Assembly: GCF_021018805.1 (NCBI RefSeq)
Contig: NC_086257.1
Coordinates: 21,117,193-21,181,192, forward strand
Reading direction: 5' to 3'
DNA: 64,000 nt
DNA from: Prinia subflava
Taxonomy: Eukaryota; Chordata; Aves; Passeriformes; Cisticolidae
Part shown: positions 1-13,900 of the stretch, one piece after another
How the letters are laid out: each line of letters starts with the position of its first letter
Position numbering within the stretch: the first letter of the stretch is position 1
Translations under genes and position numbers: made by a program
The notes under the pieces: generated by a model
The model's input: only the letters and a program-made list of their open reading frames with translations
The model's database searches: none
What the model was told of the DNA's origin: nothing

Positions 1-3000
1 AATTTAGGATTTGAAAAGATTAAGCCAAATTAAAATTTAATTACATGCCAAGATTCTTTTTCCTTTTGTCTCATGTCAGGGGAGCTGTAACAAATAACAG
101 CTACCAACTGTAAAGAACCAGATATTCCACCCAGCAAAGCTACAAGTGCAGGTGCATCTGGTTCAAGATTTAATCACACACATGCAAAATAAATTTCCAT
201 AATTATTCTTAGCATTATCGGATTTAAAATGGAGACGCTAAGATTATTCACACAGTAAACAAAGCATCCCATTGTTTACTCTTGGCTTCTTACATGGCTT
301 CCTATACTTGATTGTGGTGTGCTAAAAGAATAAAACCATGAGATGAACGGGGAATGGTGGTGTGACAATAACATGGGAAAAACCTAGTCCAGATTAGCAG
401 GTCTTTGCTCTCTTAGATTTAAACACAAGGTTCACAAAGAGATGAAAGCCTGAAAGTTGTTTATTGCACAAGAAAGGAATAAAGGATACATCACCAGGAC
501 CAGTTTTCTAAGGTGATCAAACACTAAAAGGGCAAAGTGCCTATCTCTGACATATAGAGGGGCACCAAAAACACCAGGAATAACACAGCGGATGAAGAGT
601 TCCTCTGCAAATTCTGGTATTTTCTAGCTGGGCAACAACATGAAAATAAATTAACAGTGTCTGTTATGATTATATGATTAACAACTGGTGGTTTCTAGCT
701 ATGGAGTGCACCACAGACAACATCCCAACAGGAAAGGCACAGCTGATCCCAGGCCTGAAGTGACCAAACCCAGAAGATGGTGACAATGCCTCTAAAGGAT
801 AATACTGACTGTTATGAATCAAAAACTTTTTTGTGCTACAGGAGACCAATGGGTATTGCAAGCCTGGCTTTGCCATCAAACATTAAATCTAGACACCAAG
901 TACCAGAAGTCAAAGTAAGGCGATGTAAATGAGGACTAAGAGTTATGTTTTAAAATTTAATAGGGTGAAAAGGGCCCTTGCTGGTAAACAGAAAGAAGCT
1001 GAGCCAAAACTTAATAAACCAAGTGTAAACAAAAGCTATTTAATACCAAGAGCTCTGCTGTAAAACATCACCACACAGACTGTGCTGCTCCAAGCCCTAA
1101 TGACCAAAACAGTCTGAACTGAAAAACTGCATTTCCTACACAAGAGTTTTCCATGCCGTGCACCCAGCCTGCCCAGTCGGTGGAAAGAGCTGAAACGCTT
1201 TGCAGGAACAAGGAGAAACAGAATCAGAGCTCACCCAGCATTTCACTGCTCCCTTCCCTGACACAGCCAAGCACATCCATCCTGTTCTGCTGCTGTGCAC
1301 CCTCCAGGTGTGCCTGACCACCCAACCAATGCAGATAAAGGTGAGAAAGGACAAGGTTTCTTCTGCTTTGACCAATTTCATATTCTGATCAACGCAGTGC
1401 TTTGCAGCATACTTTGAATACAGTCACAAACTTATTTCCTTAATTTTAACCAAGGGCCAAATTCTGATAATTCATGTGATGCTCTGGACAGAAGCAGGCA
1501 CTGACCCAAAGGGACTGCAGCCTCTGGATCTGACCAGCACACAGGCAGTGCCTGCCCTGGAGGGCCCAAAGAACCTTCCAGCAGCTGCTCTTTATTAAAG
1601 TGTATCTCCAGCCTTCTGCAAGCCTCTGCAAAGCAACAGGTGCTGCTGTTCTTTCATCTCAGAGTGACACCAGCCAGGTCCACTGATGAACAACCCAACA
1701 TGTGCCTGTGCAGCTGCAGAGTGATACAGCAGCTGTTCCCAGCTCCTGATGCACCAGGTGAACTGGAAACACAGCCAGCTACCTGAGCCTGGATCTTTCT
1801 GTTGTGTCTCCTTAGGCTTCTTTCCTCCTTAATCTCTGATCTGACATCCAAAAGGAGCAGGATCAGCAGGCCAAGGGAGGTGATTCTCCCCCTCTACTCT
1901 GCTCTCCTGAGACCTCACCTAGAGTGCTGCATCCAGCTCTGAGGTCCCCAACATGAGAAGAAGGTGAACTGTTGGCTAGAATCCAGAGGAGGGTCAGGAT
2001 GATGATCATATGGCTGCTATGGAGACAGGCTGAGAGTGTCAGCCTGGAGAAGGCCCTGAGGAGACATCAGAACCCCTTCCAGTGCCTAAATTCCTTACTG
2101 TAAAGGTCTTATAATACACTAAATCAGGTTGTTCAGAGAAGCTATGACTGCTCATCCCTACAAGTGTCCAAGGACAGGTTGGGCAGGGCTTGGAGGAACC
2201 TGGGACAGTGGAAGGGACATTCTAACCCATGGCAGGGAGTTGGCATGAGATGATCTTTGAGGCCTCTAACAACCCAAACCATTCTGGGATTCTGTGATCC
2301 ATCTGTTCCCTTGCATGTGCCCATCACCACTCTCATCCTGGCGCCTTTGTCCCCACCCAGTAACACTCCACAGGTACCACTCATTTGCACACACTGTGTC
2401 CCATCTATTTTCAACTCTTTCCTCCCCTGCAAGAAACTGACTCACTTCCTCATTTCCAACCTCATACCATAGAGGAAAAGAAAAATACACACTTTGTTTA
2501 GTTTGCTTGGACTGTATTAACAGCCTTATTTCACTGACACACATACTCTTCATATACAAATATACAGCTGTTAAGCCTTGAATATTATCCTTCCCTTTAC
2601 ACTACCACACCAAACCACACCCACCCACCAAATTAAGGGAGTATTAATTCCAGGAAATCTTTCATTTGCGAAACCACTGCTAAATTTTTCACATACTTCT
2701 GGTCTTTTTCTTGAGTTACTCACTTTTAGAGCCACAGAAAAAGGAGCATTGAAATTTAATTCTTGCATTCTTTGTTTTGTAAGATAAGAAGCAGCAAAGA
2801 CTTCAAGTTCAGTCTCAATGGCAAAACATTTGAAAACATCACTTGAAACAAGTATCACTATTAGTAAACTGTCTATGTTTTTATCCTGTTTTCATTTCAA
2901 AATGTAACCACCCCAAAGCAATTTAGGTCCTTGTCTGCACCACAGATATTTATGCTCCAACATAACTACAACCTCTCCATGCCACTGAAGCTTGTCCTTG

Positions 3001-6000
3001 AATAAATCACAAAACCAGTTTAATGCAGAGCCTTGCTACCCTGTGCAAGGGTGAATTCCCCCTGTTCCAGGCCAGAATTAAAGCAGAGTTTTTAATCCTT
3101 TAGCATATTTGTTTTCTTTTCAGGCAAATTTTTTTCTTCACTCTTCCAAATCTTGTGCTGTCATACAAGACAAAGACTAGAGGTGAGTTTCAAGAGAGTA
3201 TTTCCAGCAGCATGCGTTAGGCAGAAATTACCAGGAATTCCAATTTTTATTCCATCAGCTGCTTTTCTGCTACCTGCTCTTCTACCTTGTTACAGGCTTT
3301 TTGCAGCTTTACATGCATGCAGAAAATTCAGTTGGGTTTGTGGCAGAAAATGAGATCCAGCTTGAGGACCATTTACATGGACGGCAATAAAAATGACATT
3401 TAGCAATAACTGGGCAATTCTGTGTGATCAATGGATAGAAGCTTTATGCAGCCTGCATACTCTGTACTTAAATATTTTCAACATGTGTGTGACAAGTAAG
3501 GTCAGGTGGCACCAGAACAATCATTCTGTCCATGTTATTCCTACCCCAGTGGGTGTGACAGGTTGGCATCACTGCCTTCCAGGAGGGAAAAGCTCGGAAC
3601 AGATTCTCAAGTCCAGCTTCACCCAAACTATGCACAAACAGTGAATTCTTAAATGTGTGAATGACAAAACTCTCAGGCAGCAACAAAAGTTTCTACCAAA
3701 GATCTCAAGATATTGGCTAAAAAATTCATCTCTAATCAGCCACTAGAGAATGTGAGTTTCCTGAGCATGTCGGTTTCCCATGGGATCTAGTTATTCTGAA
3801 AATTAAAAAGCAGAATTTTTTTTTAATTCAAGAGTCTGTTTAAATGCCATTCTGCAGTTACCAGATCCAGTCTCACCCTGCTCCATATTTCATTTATTGT
3901 GGTTACCACAATGCACTAGCTAGAAGTAATCTTTTATACAAAGGAAATAGCTTGAAGCTCCATAGTTAATAGCTGAGTAAAGAAATGGCTGAGGATATGC
4001 CCTGCCCTTGTCCTTTTCTTGCAGAGCCAGCAACAGTCAAGTCCTGACTTTTTGACAAATAAATGGGAATATGTGAAAAGGAAATGAAGCATTTATTGAC
4101 ACATTTATGAAGTATTTAATATCTGTCAAACTTTATATAAAGAGCAGCTTTTAAAATACTGATGATAGAGTAAATACACATGTCCCACCTTCCAGAGACA
4201 CTGAATGAAGATCCTAAATCAGTCAGAGGGGCAGCTTTGCACTCAGAGCCCCAAGCTCATCCTGGGTGTTTGGCAGCAGGGGGTGAGCAGGGAAATCCCA
4301 AAGGAAGCACACCAATAATTTGTCATTAACACCCACATGGATTAAAAGGAACAAAGACTGGCCATGGAATCGCACATGAATAAAGGATGTGCTTTATGTT
4401 TCCACTCCATACCCCAGGCCAGGTGGCCAGCCCCAACATCCAGCAAGGCCAGCTGGGCAGCACCATGTGCCTCCCATCCACACAGGCAGCCTCAGGTCAC
4501 AGGCTTCTACTTCATTCAGCTTCCAGCAACTATTAAAAAATTCATCTCAATTAATCCCCAACATCCCTTTCCTTTATTCCTTTATTTGGCTGTTGTTATA
4601 AAGGCTACAAAAGTCACATAACCACAGCATTTCTTCCTATCACATGGGATGGAGAAGGCAAATCCTGAGGAAGTCAGACAACAACAAAATTCCTGCTGAG
4701 AGCACCTGGAACTGTTCAGATGCTTCCCTAAACAACTCACCATGTGGACTGTGCACTCAAGGGCTGGATTTCTCCAGAAGACCAGATTTATTGTGGGTTT
4801 TTTTATTTATTTTCTCTTTAAGTCTGTCCCTTCATGGAAACCACAGACCCTCTCCATGCCCACTGACCAGCTGAACTTCTCCCAGCCATCATCATTTCCA
4901 AGAGCTGCCTAATCCAGGCCCACACTATCATCTACAGAGCTTATAAATCATTGTCTTAAACAAGTCATCTTCATCTCTATGCCTAAAAAAAAAAAAACCC
5001 AGGAATGAAGAGAGTATTTTCTGCAACACCTTGCATCCTCAGTTACAAATACGTATTTATTCCTGTGTTTTATTATTTAAAGGTTATTATTTTTTTAAAG
5101 TCTTCAATGATTATTTTACTGCTGCAACTCCAAGGAACTGGAAAAAGTTTTTGTATTTGAGATTTCTCCACCACTCCAAAACATGAGAAACATTCAAATG
5201 TGCATCTGTTCTTTCTGGCTTAAAAATTAGCCACTCAATTAGTAGTTAATTACACTTCAGGGTGTTTAAAACAGAGGATATTCCACAGAGGTTTTATTCA
5301 AGCAAGAGCCTTTCTTCCAACCTTGGTAAGACAAAGGAAGATTCATTAAGTCATCATCTTCTCTGTTGTTTTTGCCTCAGTCCCCTAAAGGACATCATCA
5401 CCAGATACACCACAGTCAAACAGGGTTCTGGACACAAAGTGGGGCTCACAGGACTTCCAGAACTGGCTCCAGGAGCACAACCTGAAGATTTCATACTGCT
5501 CAAAAAGTCATACTCAAAAAAGTAAAATAAAAAAAATAAATTATTCTACATAAGCAAAGTTAGCTGTCCCTGCAGAACAGTCACATGCCAAAGGGAAGAG
5601 CTTTTGTATATCCTGAAGAATTCAGTGTTACCAAGCCTGACATCTCCAGTTTTTATTAACAGCGTTCACTCCCTGAACTCAGGAGAATCACCCAATTTGT
5701 AACAAAGCAGTCCTTCCCACTCTGAATATTCAGCAGCACATCTTATGTCATTACCCTGAGTACGTGGCAGTAAGGAAAATGAAAGTATCATCTGTTCCAC
5801 AGGGAGCTACCAGCCGAGAGGCACTGCCCAGGAAGACTTTCATGCTGCCTTAACATAGTGCTAAAATTATTCCTTATCCTGCTAATCATAGTGCAGTGTG
5901 GGAGCACTGGAAAATGCATCATTATTGTCTGAGTACTGCCCTATGTATAGGGAATGCATTCACCTTTAAACATACCAAACCCTCTATAACCTTTAAACAC

Positions 6001-7223
6001 AGCAAAAACTATCACAGGAGGGGGAAAAAAGGCACTAAAATTTGTGGAGCAAGGGGGTGTGTAATTTCCAAAAACACTGCACACAAAATAAGCCACTGTC
6101 TTCTATAATAACCCCAGAACACAAAACCAGAACTGTCATGAATCCAAATCTTAGTATATTTGCAGGCTGATTACAACAGATCTTCTGCAAGAGATCACTA
6201 TTAAATTCCACAACTGCATGGTAAGAGCAGCTTTACCAAAAGAAAAAAAAAACCAAACTAGCAACATAGTCAGGTGCTTTCCTGTGTTTGAAGCATGTAT
6301 GTAATTCATCAATAAAAATATTTTACAATAAAGTAGGATAAGAAGCTTTAGCTTGAAAAGAATATCAAGAATTTTCAGGCCAAACTGAATGAGTATATAC
6401 AAATAAACATGAGCCTTGGCAGTCAATACAGCAGCTACAGCAAATAAAAGGAGACAATCTTATGCTAGAAATTCTAAATCAATTTTACGAAAGACTGCTG
6501 ATGAGTACCAAACAAGTCCCATTGGCACAAACACGTTAAATTACTGGGAATACAGAACCAGGAGGTTTCAAGTTGCATTCATTTAAATACACTGTACGAA
6601 CACCACTTTGAGCATGAACAAAATTATAAATAAATGGGGTCATAATTATATTTGTAATGGAAATCTTTCATGTACTACACCAGAATAAAGCATTCTTTTC
6701 AAATAAAAGGAGTAGCCAGCTTTATTCCTCTGTTAATTGCCACATGGACCAATTTCTTACCACACAGCATGCTGGCTATAAATCTCAACAAGCAGCTTTA
6801 AATTGCTGTTATTATTGCTCATCAAGACCAAATAGCCCTGGATGATGTTCAGGGAGGCTTCTGTAACGTCTATCTCAAACAACTATTAATTCATCATTTC
6901 CATGGGGATGCAACTTCAAGCACGAACCACCCACTCCTCCACTGCTTAAATGGAGGGGGTGTCAAAGAAAAGATGCAAAGAGGCTGCAAGATGGGACTGA
7001 TAAATAACAGAAGAGAGAAATCCTCCTGGACTTCCAAGAAATGCATGACTCATTCTGAGATCCTGAACTCCTAGAATACAGAGAGCAGCCACGTCTGCAA
7101 GTTCTCACTGCCCAGTGCTTCAGTGCATTTTCAGAGCTGCACACCACATTTGTGGAGAGATGATGGAACAGGGATTCCATAAAGCAAAGCAATGCTCATC
7201 CACATGCTTGTGTATCCTCTTAC
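1..7223 (-). other. FNDC3B intron 3 (partial), non-coding
   Basis: This stretch follows the exon 3 donor on the minus strand and runs off the left edge. It holds one CR1 fragment (1852-2300). I recognise no exon or RNA gene in it. All ORFs are under 100 codons, lack recognisable protein features and are best explained by chance. Confidence 0.8.
1852..2300 (+). mobile_element. CR1 LINE fragment, 5'-truncated
   Basis: The plus strand matches the 3' part of a chicken-repeat-1 non-LTR retrotransposon. It includes the AGGTGATTCTCCCCCTCTAC region, the CTGGAGAAGGCCCTGAGGAG segment and the tail GGACAGGTTGGGCAGGGCTT followed by AACCCAAACCATTCTGG and ATTCTGTG. It is diverged and non-coding. CR1 copies are typically truncated at the 5' end and end in short ATTCTRTG-type repeats rather than poly(A), as seen here. 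It is the longest CR1 copy in the window. Confidence 0.85.
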
Positions 7224-7299
7224 CTTGGATGCACTGGAGGGTTCCATCCTCAGCCCTTATTGTAAAGGTTTCACCTGGATTAACTTGAACCAAAAAGAC
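7224..7299 (-). CDS. FNDC3B: FNDC3B coding exon 3
   Basis: This 76-nt internal exon encodes VFLVQVNPGETFTIRAED and continues to ...GTLQCIQ (residues 38-62), followed by one base of the next codon. On the minus strand it is preceded by a strong pyrimidine tract ending CTCTCCACAG and followed by the donor AAG|GTAAGAG. It enters in phase 0 and leaves in phase 1, so skipping it would shift the reading frame. The segment belongs to the conserved N-terminal region shared by FNDC3A and FNDC3B, ahead of the proline-rich and FN3 parts. The residues ETFTIRAEDG and LQCIQ identify the B paralogue. No internal stop or frameshift is present. The second residue is F where the human sequence, as I remember it, has I. 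Confidence 0.95.
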
Positions 7300-8701
7300 C
7301 TGTGGAGAGAAAAATAAACATTTGTTTCATTCTGGTCACCAAAAATGTAAGTTTTCCTGAAACACCAACTGTGCTATCCTTATTCTGGAAGAGGTGGGGA
7401 GGCAGGGAGGGAACAGACTGGCATATCACACCTGTGGCTCCCAGATTCCAGGAGCAGGCAGAGATCTGAAATCCACCTACATTTTAACAGCTGAAATAAA
7501 GATGTAACTGAATTGCATCCAGGTGAGAATTATGGTTTTGAGTTCCACACCAAAATCTTGAGGGTGTGTTTAACTTTGCCAAATGATGGTAGCTAAGGAC
7601 ATAAATCTTCAGACCACTGGCACACGAGAACAGAGAGTACAGAAACTCCAACATGCAGCACCAACCCGTAATGGCATTTCAAGTTCACAAGAATTAAGTT
7701 TTTTGCTGTGGGGAGTTGATCCGTTATGTTTTTAAAAATTTATATTTCAGTCTTGCACACAACAGATCTCAGTTAAGCAAAACCTGTAAGCACACAAACA
7801 GTTCAACAGTTGCACAAAGAACCAGTAATAAAGTATTTATTAACAAATATAACACTTTTTAAAATACTAAAATGATCACCCCTAAGTCTCCCGTTGCTGA
7901 ATCCTGCAGATAATAGGCTCACACAGGGACCAGGAAACACCAAAGTATGTCCCAGTTCAGGTGTCTGGAACAACGGGTTAAAAACCGATGATTTAGAATT
8001 CTTTCTTAAATGGACAGTTTCACTGGGAACTAGAAACCATTTATCCCACATTGCTGCCCGTGAAACTTTCACTAAAATACTTTAAACACACTTCTGCTAA
8101 CTGCTTTGTCAGAAGTTCAATCAAGATATAAATTAAATTTTCAATTTGTACCAAGATTAATCTACACCTTTTTTGTGAAAGCTCTTTTTAAATTTAGGTC
8201 TGATCTTTATATCCCGGGACAACTGCATGCAGAATTTAATCATTCAATCTGGAAAGAGAGAATTTGAATTCATGTTGTGTTTCTGAATTCCTTAAGCCAA
8301 ATGCATAAGATAATTATTACCTAGATGACCTTTTGAATTACAGTAATCCTACAGAAACCCATTATTCCACCAACATTTTTAAAGCACAAGCTGGAAATCA
8401 GAAAATGACATATGAAAGCCATTATGTTGTCTGCAACAATCATTTCTCAGGGAGCACTGATCAGAGTGGACCTGATCCAGCATACAGAGCACAATAAATG
8501 GTTCAGAAAAGATAAAAGGCACAAAGCCATTCCATCCCTAATCTCCAAACAATCAACATTTAAGTGACAGCATTTAAGTGCTCTTTTGCTATGAATAGGC
8601 GTGAATTATCCACCACAGGACACGGGCATCGGGTCAAAAGAAGCGCAGAGCAATGCAGTGTCACCCGGCTCAATAAAAAAATCCAAAACACTCAACAAAC
8701 A

Positions 8702-8733
8702 AGAAACCAGAATGCAAAGAAACCAGAATGCAA
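8702..8733. repeat. Two-copy 16-bp tandem duplication
   Basis: The unit AGAAACCAGAATGCAA occurs twice head to tail without mismatch and is followed by a partial third start (AGAGG). It lies in intron 2 and looks like simple replication slippage. Confidence 0.85.
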
Positions 8734-10715
8734 AGAGGCTAAGAATCATAGAAATATTTCATGAGCTCATTTGCATTTCATGTCTAAACCAACAGCCCTA
8801 AAGCTGCTTATTTACTAACAAATTTGATTCACATAAATCAGAAGCCTTTGCACACCTTTACAACTTTGGAAGAACTTGATTCAGCTCTTCAAAATACAGA
8901 CCCTAACTAAGACTGATGCCCCGTGCATGTAAAGCTCCATCCTTTCCCTAAAGCAAGATTCCTCTTCCTACACAAGGCACACGCCTACCCCAGAGTTATC
9001 AGAAGATTTACAAATTCCTGTCCCAGGAGTCTGTCACCAGCACAAGTGTCCGCATCAGCACACCCACAGCTGTCCCTTAAAAATAATTCCTTGGAGTTCT
9101 GCATTAAAGAAAGGTGATATCCCCAATCACACCTGTTGCTTGTGATGGTCAAAATGAAGCAGCATCATCCTTGCCTAATCACACGGGGTTTAAACGACAA
9201 ACTGCTCCAGTAACAAATTTGGTTTTTATAGAGCAGCAGCCACACAGCTTTGTCCCCCCATCACGAGCCTGTGGGCAGAGCCTGGGACTTATCTACAGTA
9301 GCTTCTATTAAAATATTACAGATATGGAAATAACTCCTTATTGACAGATGCTCAAACCAGCCACCTTTGGAGCTGAAGAAAAACATTTACAGGCTGTTGC
9401 TGGGGGAAGGCAGCAATATCAAGAGCAAACAGGAATAGCCAAGGTGTGACTGATGTGGGTCAACAGTGGAGCAAGGGCTGGGCACAAAGGGAGGACATGA
9501 AACCAGAGTGGCCTCAGACCCAGCAGCAGCAACCAGGCTCCTCAGGCAAGATCCTTCCAGAGGCTGTAGCCCAGCCCCAGCCCCTCCCTTCCCAAAACTG
9601 GAGTACTGGGGTGTTCCCCATAATCCATCCCACCACCCAGTCCCCTCTGCAGTCCCCCCATGCTGCACACAATTCCCCAGAGCTCACAACTGCACAGCAC
9701 TGACCAAGGAGATGCAGAGCTGAGGCCAAACCATTACAGCACACGCTGAGTGTTATGTATGGGGCACCTTCCAGCCAACACCCCTGACTGGTCCCAGTTG
9801 CCTGGGACAAATAATGTCAAGGCACACTGCAACTTCTTTTGTTTATACACATTAAGTATCTAAAACTAATTCCGTGATTTATTTTTCCCCACGTCCTCAT
9901 AAACAACAAAGCCATATTCTGCAGCCTGGAATGCAGCTTCCCTCTTTCCTTTCACACAAGGGATCTTCATGAGATGCATTTCTAACGCCTTTAATTAAAA
10001 AATCTGAGGAAAGCAATGAAAAAGTGTAAAGATAACGTCTCTATTTTAATGAAAACAAACCCAGATGAACTTTAATTGTGCTGTGCCTCTTCCAATATTC
10101 ATCATAACAAGTATGCACAATTATGAGATGGCAACAGGGGAGAAGAACTTGAGGGGTCACTTGGAGCCCTCACTGCTGGCTGGCAGCATCTCGAGGGTGC
10201 GGTCTGGTGTCCGAGGTCACCCCAGCCCACTTTCAGTCCTTGGCCTCCTCCCATCCAAAAAGCTGGAGCATGTGACAGCCAGGAGCAGGGCGTCAGCAGC
10301 ACAATCCCAAAGGATTTTTCTTTCCCCTAAAAAACACTTGGATGTTTAATTTAGCAGTTTAATCCACTTGGTGCTGAAGCCCAGCCATACCTGCGGCATC
10401 CTCAGTGAAAGCTTATTATCTCCATAATGCTCTTTTTTGCATTTACTTTACATTTGCATTTAAGAATGTCATTCTATTTTATTGAAAGTCATGTTTGTCG
10501 AGTGATGACTGTTACTAAGTTGCATAGCTACTATAAATATTTATAATCCCACAGAGTACATCCAGAATAAGTTTTCATGACAAGTCAAGCACGTGTCACT
10601 TATGCCTCCCTGGCTCCAACTCTCAGGGCCAGGGGAAGAGACTGAAAAAGTGCCCACAAAGCTAATGCAGGCATAAGCTCAGGTTCAGAAATAAATAAAC
10701 TGACTCTGGGACATT

Positions 10716-10937
10716 TTGGATTGGATATTAGGAAAAATTTCTTTACTGTGAGGGTGGTGAGGACCTGGCATAGGTTGCCCAGAGAAGCTGTGGATGTCCC
10801 TGGATCTCTGGACGTGTCCAAGGTCAGGCTGGACAGGGCTTGGAGCAGCCTGGTCTGGTGGAGGTGTCCCTGCCCGTGGCAGGGGGTGGAATGAGATGGG
10901 CCTTACTGTCCCTTCCAATCCAAACCACTCTGTGATA
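10716..10937 (+). mobile_element. CR1 LINE 3' tail
   Basis: This is a plus-oriented CR1 3' end with the diagnostic segments TTTACTGTGAGGGTGGTGAG, GGTTGCCCAGAGAAGCTGTG and GACAGGGCTTGGAGCAGCCT, ending near ACTCTGTGATA. Only the 3' untranslated region and tail remain, so it is inactive. It lies in intron 2, antisense to FNDC3B. Confidence 0.92.
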
Positions 10938-13900
10938 TAAACTATATATTTTATAGGCAAACACTCTCATACAAAGGCAGAAATGCCACCTGCTAAGGAC
11001 CAAGGGCATACACTATTAACTTTTTATATGCTACTGGTGTACTTATGCACCAGTTTAAGCCCACAGAAGAAAATCCACACTCCAGGCAGGCTATCATCCC
11101 CCACCTGCTCTGTGGCCTCTCAGAGCAGTGAGCAGGATCACGTTCACCTGAATCCATGTGATGCAATGCAGTCCCAGAGCACACTTAAAGTATTCCCCCC
11201 TTATGAGAACATTTTCCTCACTGAGGTCAAAGAGCTGCTTGCAGGGCTCAGGCTTATTAAAACCCCACATTAAACATTTTCCAGTGTGGTGAATTTTTCC
11301 TTCCATGAGATAGATCATGCTTCATACAGCTGGGGAGCACAACATCATAGGCAACACCTGGGATCCAGCCACAGGTTCCTCACAAATGCTTTAAACCATT
11401 CAAATTCACTGCATTTACAATTTCTACAGTGCTTAATTTATGGAATGCATTGCATCTTCTGGTAAAAGAAAATAAACAACAAAACAAAAACCCAAAACAA
11501 TCACTTCTATTCATTCTGTTATCTATTTTAAAAGACTGTATACCCCAGATCCCAGTGAATTTCCAGGTGCATCCCACATGAAGGACCAGGGATCTCACAC
11601 CATTCTGTGTGCACCGTGCTGAGGAACACATCCCTCAGTCACACAGAGCAGGAAGGTAAACACTTGCAGCATCTCTTCAGTAAGAAAAATCAGGCACATG
11701 CTGCATCTTAAACAATAAAGCGGACTTTTTAAAATGACTACTTCAAAAGTAGTGTCTGGGCTTAACTATTTTTTTTTTTTTTGACTGGACAAAAAATAGA
11801 GGTATTAATAGAGGCATGAAACAATTCAGTCAGTTTACCACGAGTGCTCTGGACAGCAAAACAAGCAGCAGATCCTGAACCACCTAATTTATCAAACCTT
11901 AAAACACACATGCCAAAGAAGCAGTAAAAATAAAATAAATTAATAAACAAAAAAACCAGGAAGAAGTAACTAAATTTTGGCAGAAAGTTCATTCCCTCAT
12001 CTCAGATGCTGTGGTTCAGTATAAAACCCAGCTAAAGTGCTTTCAGTTGTTTGCAAGGTGCACAGACTTGTTATGTAAAGTACCAAATCTCGTTCCTCAT
12101 TCAGCTGTACTCTTGTCTCCCTCATTTAAAGCCTGGGACCCTAAAAGACAAGAACAAGCACAAACAGCTCTATGTGCAGTCCCTAAGCTTAAGCCAAGTG
12201 CTGAGACCACAGCACTGTGTTGGTAAATACAGCTTTGCAAAGATTAGGCAAGCAGAAAACCTGCTGCACCTCTGCAGGTGCAATGAGTGAACCAAGCTGA
12301 AATAAAATTTCCCCAACTAATTAACCCAACATTCTGTACAGATGTGCTGTAGCACAGCTAGCTGCCCCTCCACTTTATACTCCAAGCTTTTTAGAGCTTG
12401 CAATGGAGTACCTACAGGAAACCACTCAAAATCTTGGAGCAAAAGGTTAATTATTGCTCCCTGAATCCCCTACGGAGTTACAAGTGGATTAGAAGCAGAC
12501 ACAGCTCTGGAAGCGACATGAAAGCATTAAACGCAGTCAGCAGTAGTGGAAATAAAGTGTGGGAAACTAAAAAAACAAGTCAGTGCTAGAAATGCCATTT
12601 TGGGTAGTCCAGGGGAAAGGGATTACTGTCAGGCAGGCAGAGACATTCCTTGCCCTGCCTTGTGCAGCTCTGCAGCCCTTACTCTCAGGAAGATAAAGCA
12701 AGTGAATGTTCCCATTGCCTTACACTGCAGGCCTATTGGTGGATTTGCCTTTTGCATCACTCTCCAGCTGGCTGCTGGCAAGGCCAAGGTGTTTCACCAG
12801 CTCCAGCCTGCTGTATTCTACCTGTATAAGAACAGGTCTTCTGAGGAAAGGCTTTTCCCTGGAGCTCAGCATTTCCAGGCACAGCTCCCAGCGCAGCTCT
12901 GTGCTGCTGGCACAGCTGAGGCTTCACAAATCCAGTAACACCTGAGGGTGAGCAACAGGCAGTGCACCCAGAGCAGCCCATCAGAACCTCCATTCTGTCA
13001 GCCCCAAAGCACGAGGCACCAACCTGCCCTGCTGGAAAACTCCACACACCTCATCTTCCACCAGCTCTGCTGTGATGCTTTCTCAACACCAGCTTCTAAT
13101 GGAGACTGTAATCACACCCTGTAAATGTGTGTCCTCCTAAAGCTAGAACCTATTTATGGAGTCATATAAATAACTTTCTTAAGGAAGTCATTCCTATGTG
13201 AATCTATCCTGAAGGCTCTTCCCACCTTACAAGTAACTAAAATAAACCTCTTTCAACAAACACTTAACATTTGTTTCCTCATTACAACAAACCATGTTAA
13301 GAGCAATTAACATAGGTCATTTGCAAAGATCAAACAAAGCATTTATTCCCATTTCATTCCATTTTTACAACTGTACTTTTAAAAAGCAAAGACATCACCT
13401 AAAGCTTCAGGAATAGGATGAAGACAATAAAGCACAGAGGTAGTTAAGCTTTGCAACAGATAAGGGCACATCCAGACTAGAGGCCAAAAAAGTCCCATGG
13501 AAAACTGGTATTTCAAGCTACAGGTACTTCAAAGAGATAAGGAGATGACATCTAAAAGCATCATCCAGCAAACACACAGAAGGGGGACGTGGCCCAGAAG
13601 TGTCCTACTGAGTTGTGCTTGCATAATACAGCAAAAGCAAAAAGCAATGTGCTTCCAGTGCACCTGCAAATCTTTTTAATGTAAAACATTAGCTGAGAAA
13701 CTACTTTAAAGGCAACAGAGGCATCTGCCAAGCCAGGCTGCTGAGTCATCAAAGATGGGGAAATTGAAATATTGGGCTTAGAGCACCATCTCACAGGAGG
13801 GCTCAGAACAACTCACATACTCTTTCTGTAATACAGAGGGACTGACAGGACAGTCTGACCTGGTAAGTGGTTTCCAGCAAGGAAGAAAGTGTGTACTTAG

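Noticed and set aside
12546..12938. 130-codon plus-strand open frame in intron 2
   Set aside because: It overlaps another frame on the same strand and one on the opposite strand. It is Ala, Gln and Leu-rich, as GC-richer intron patches are, and has no recognisable homology.
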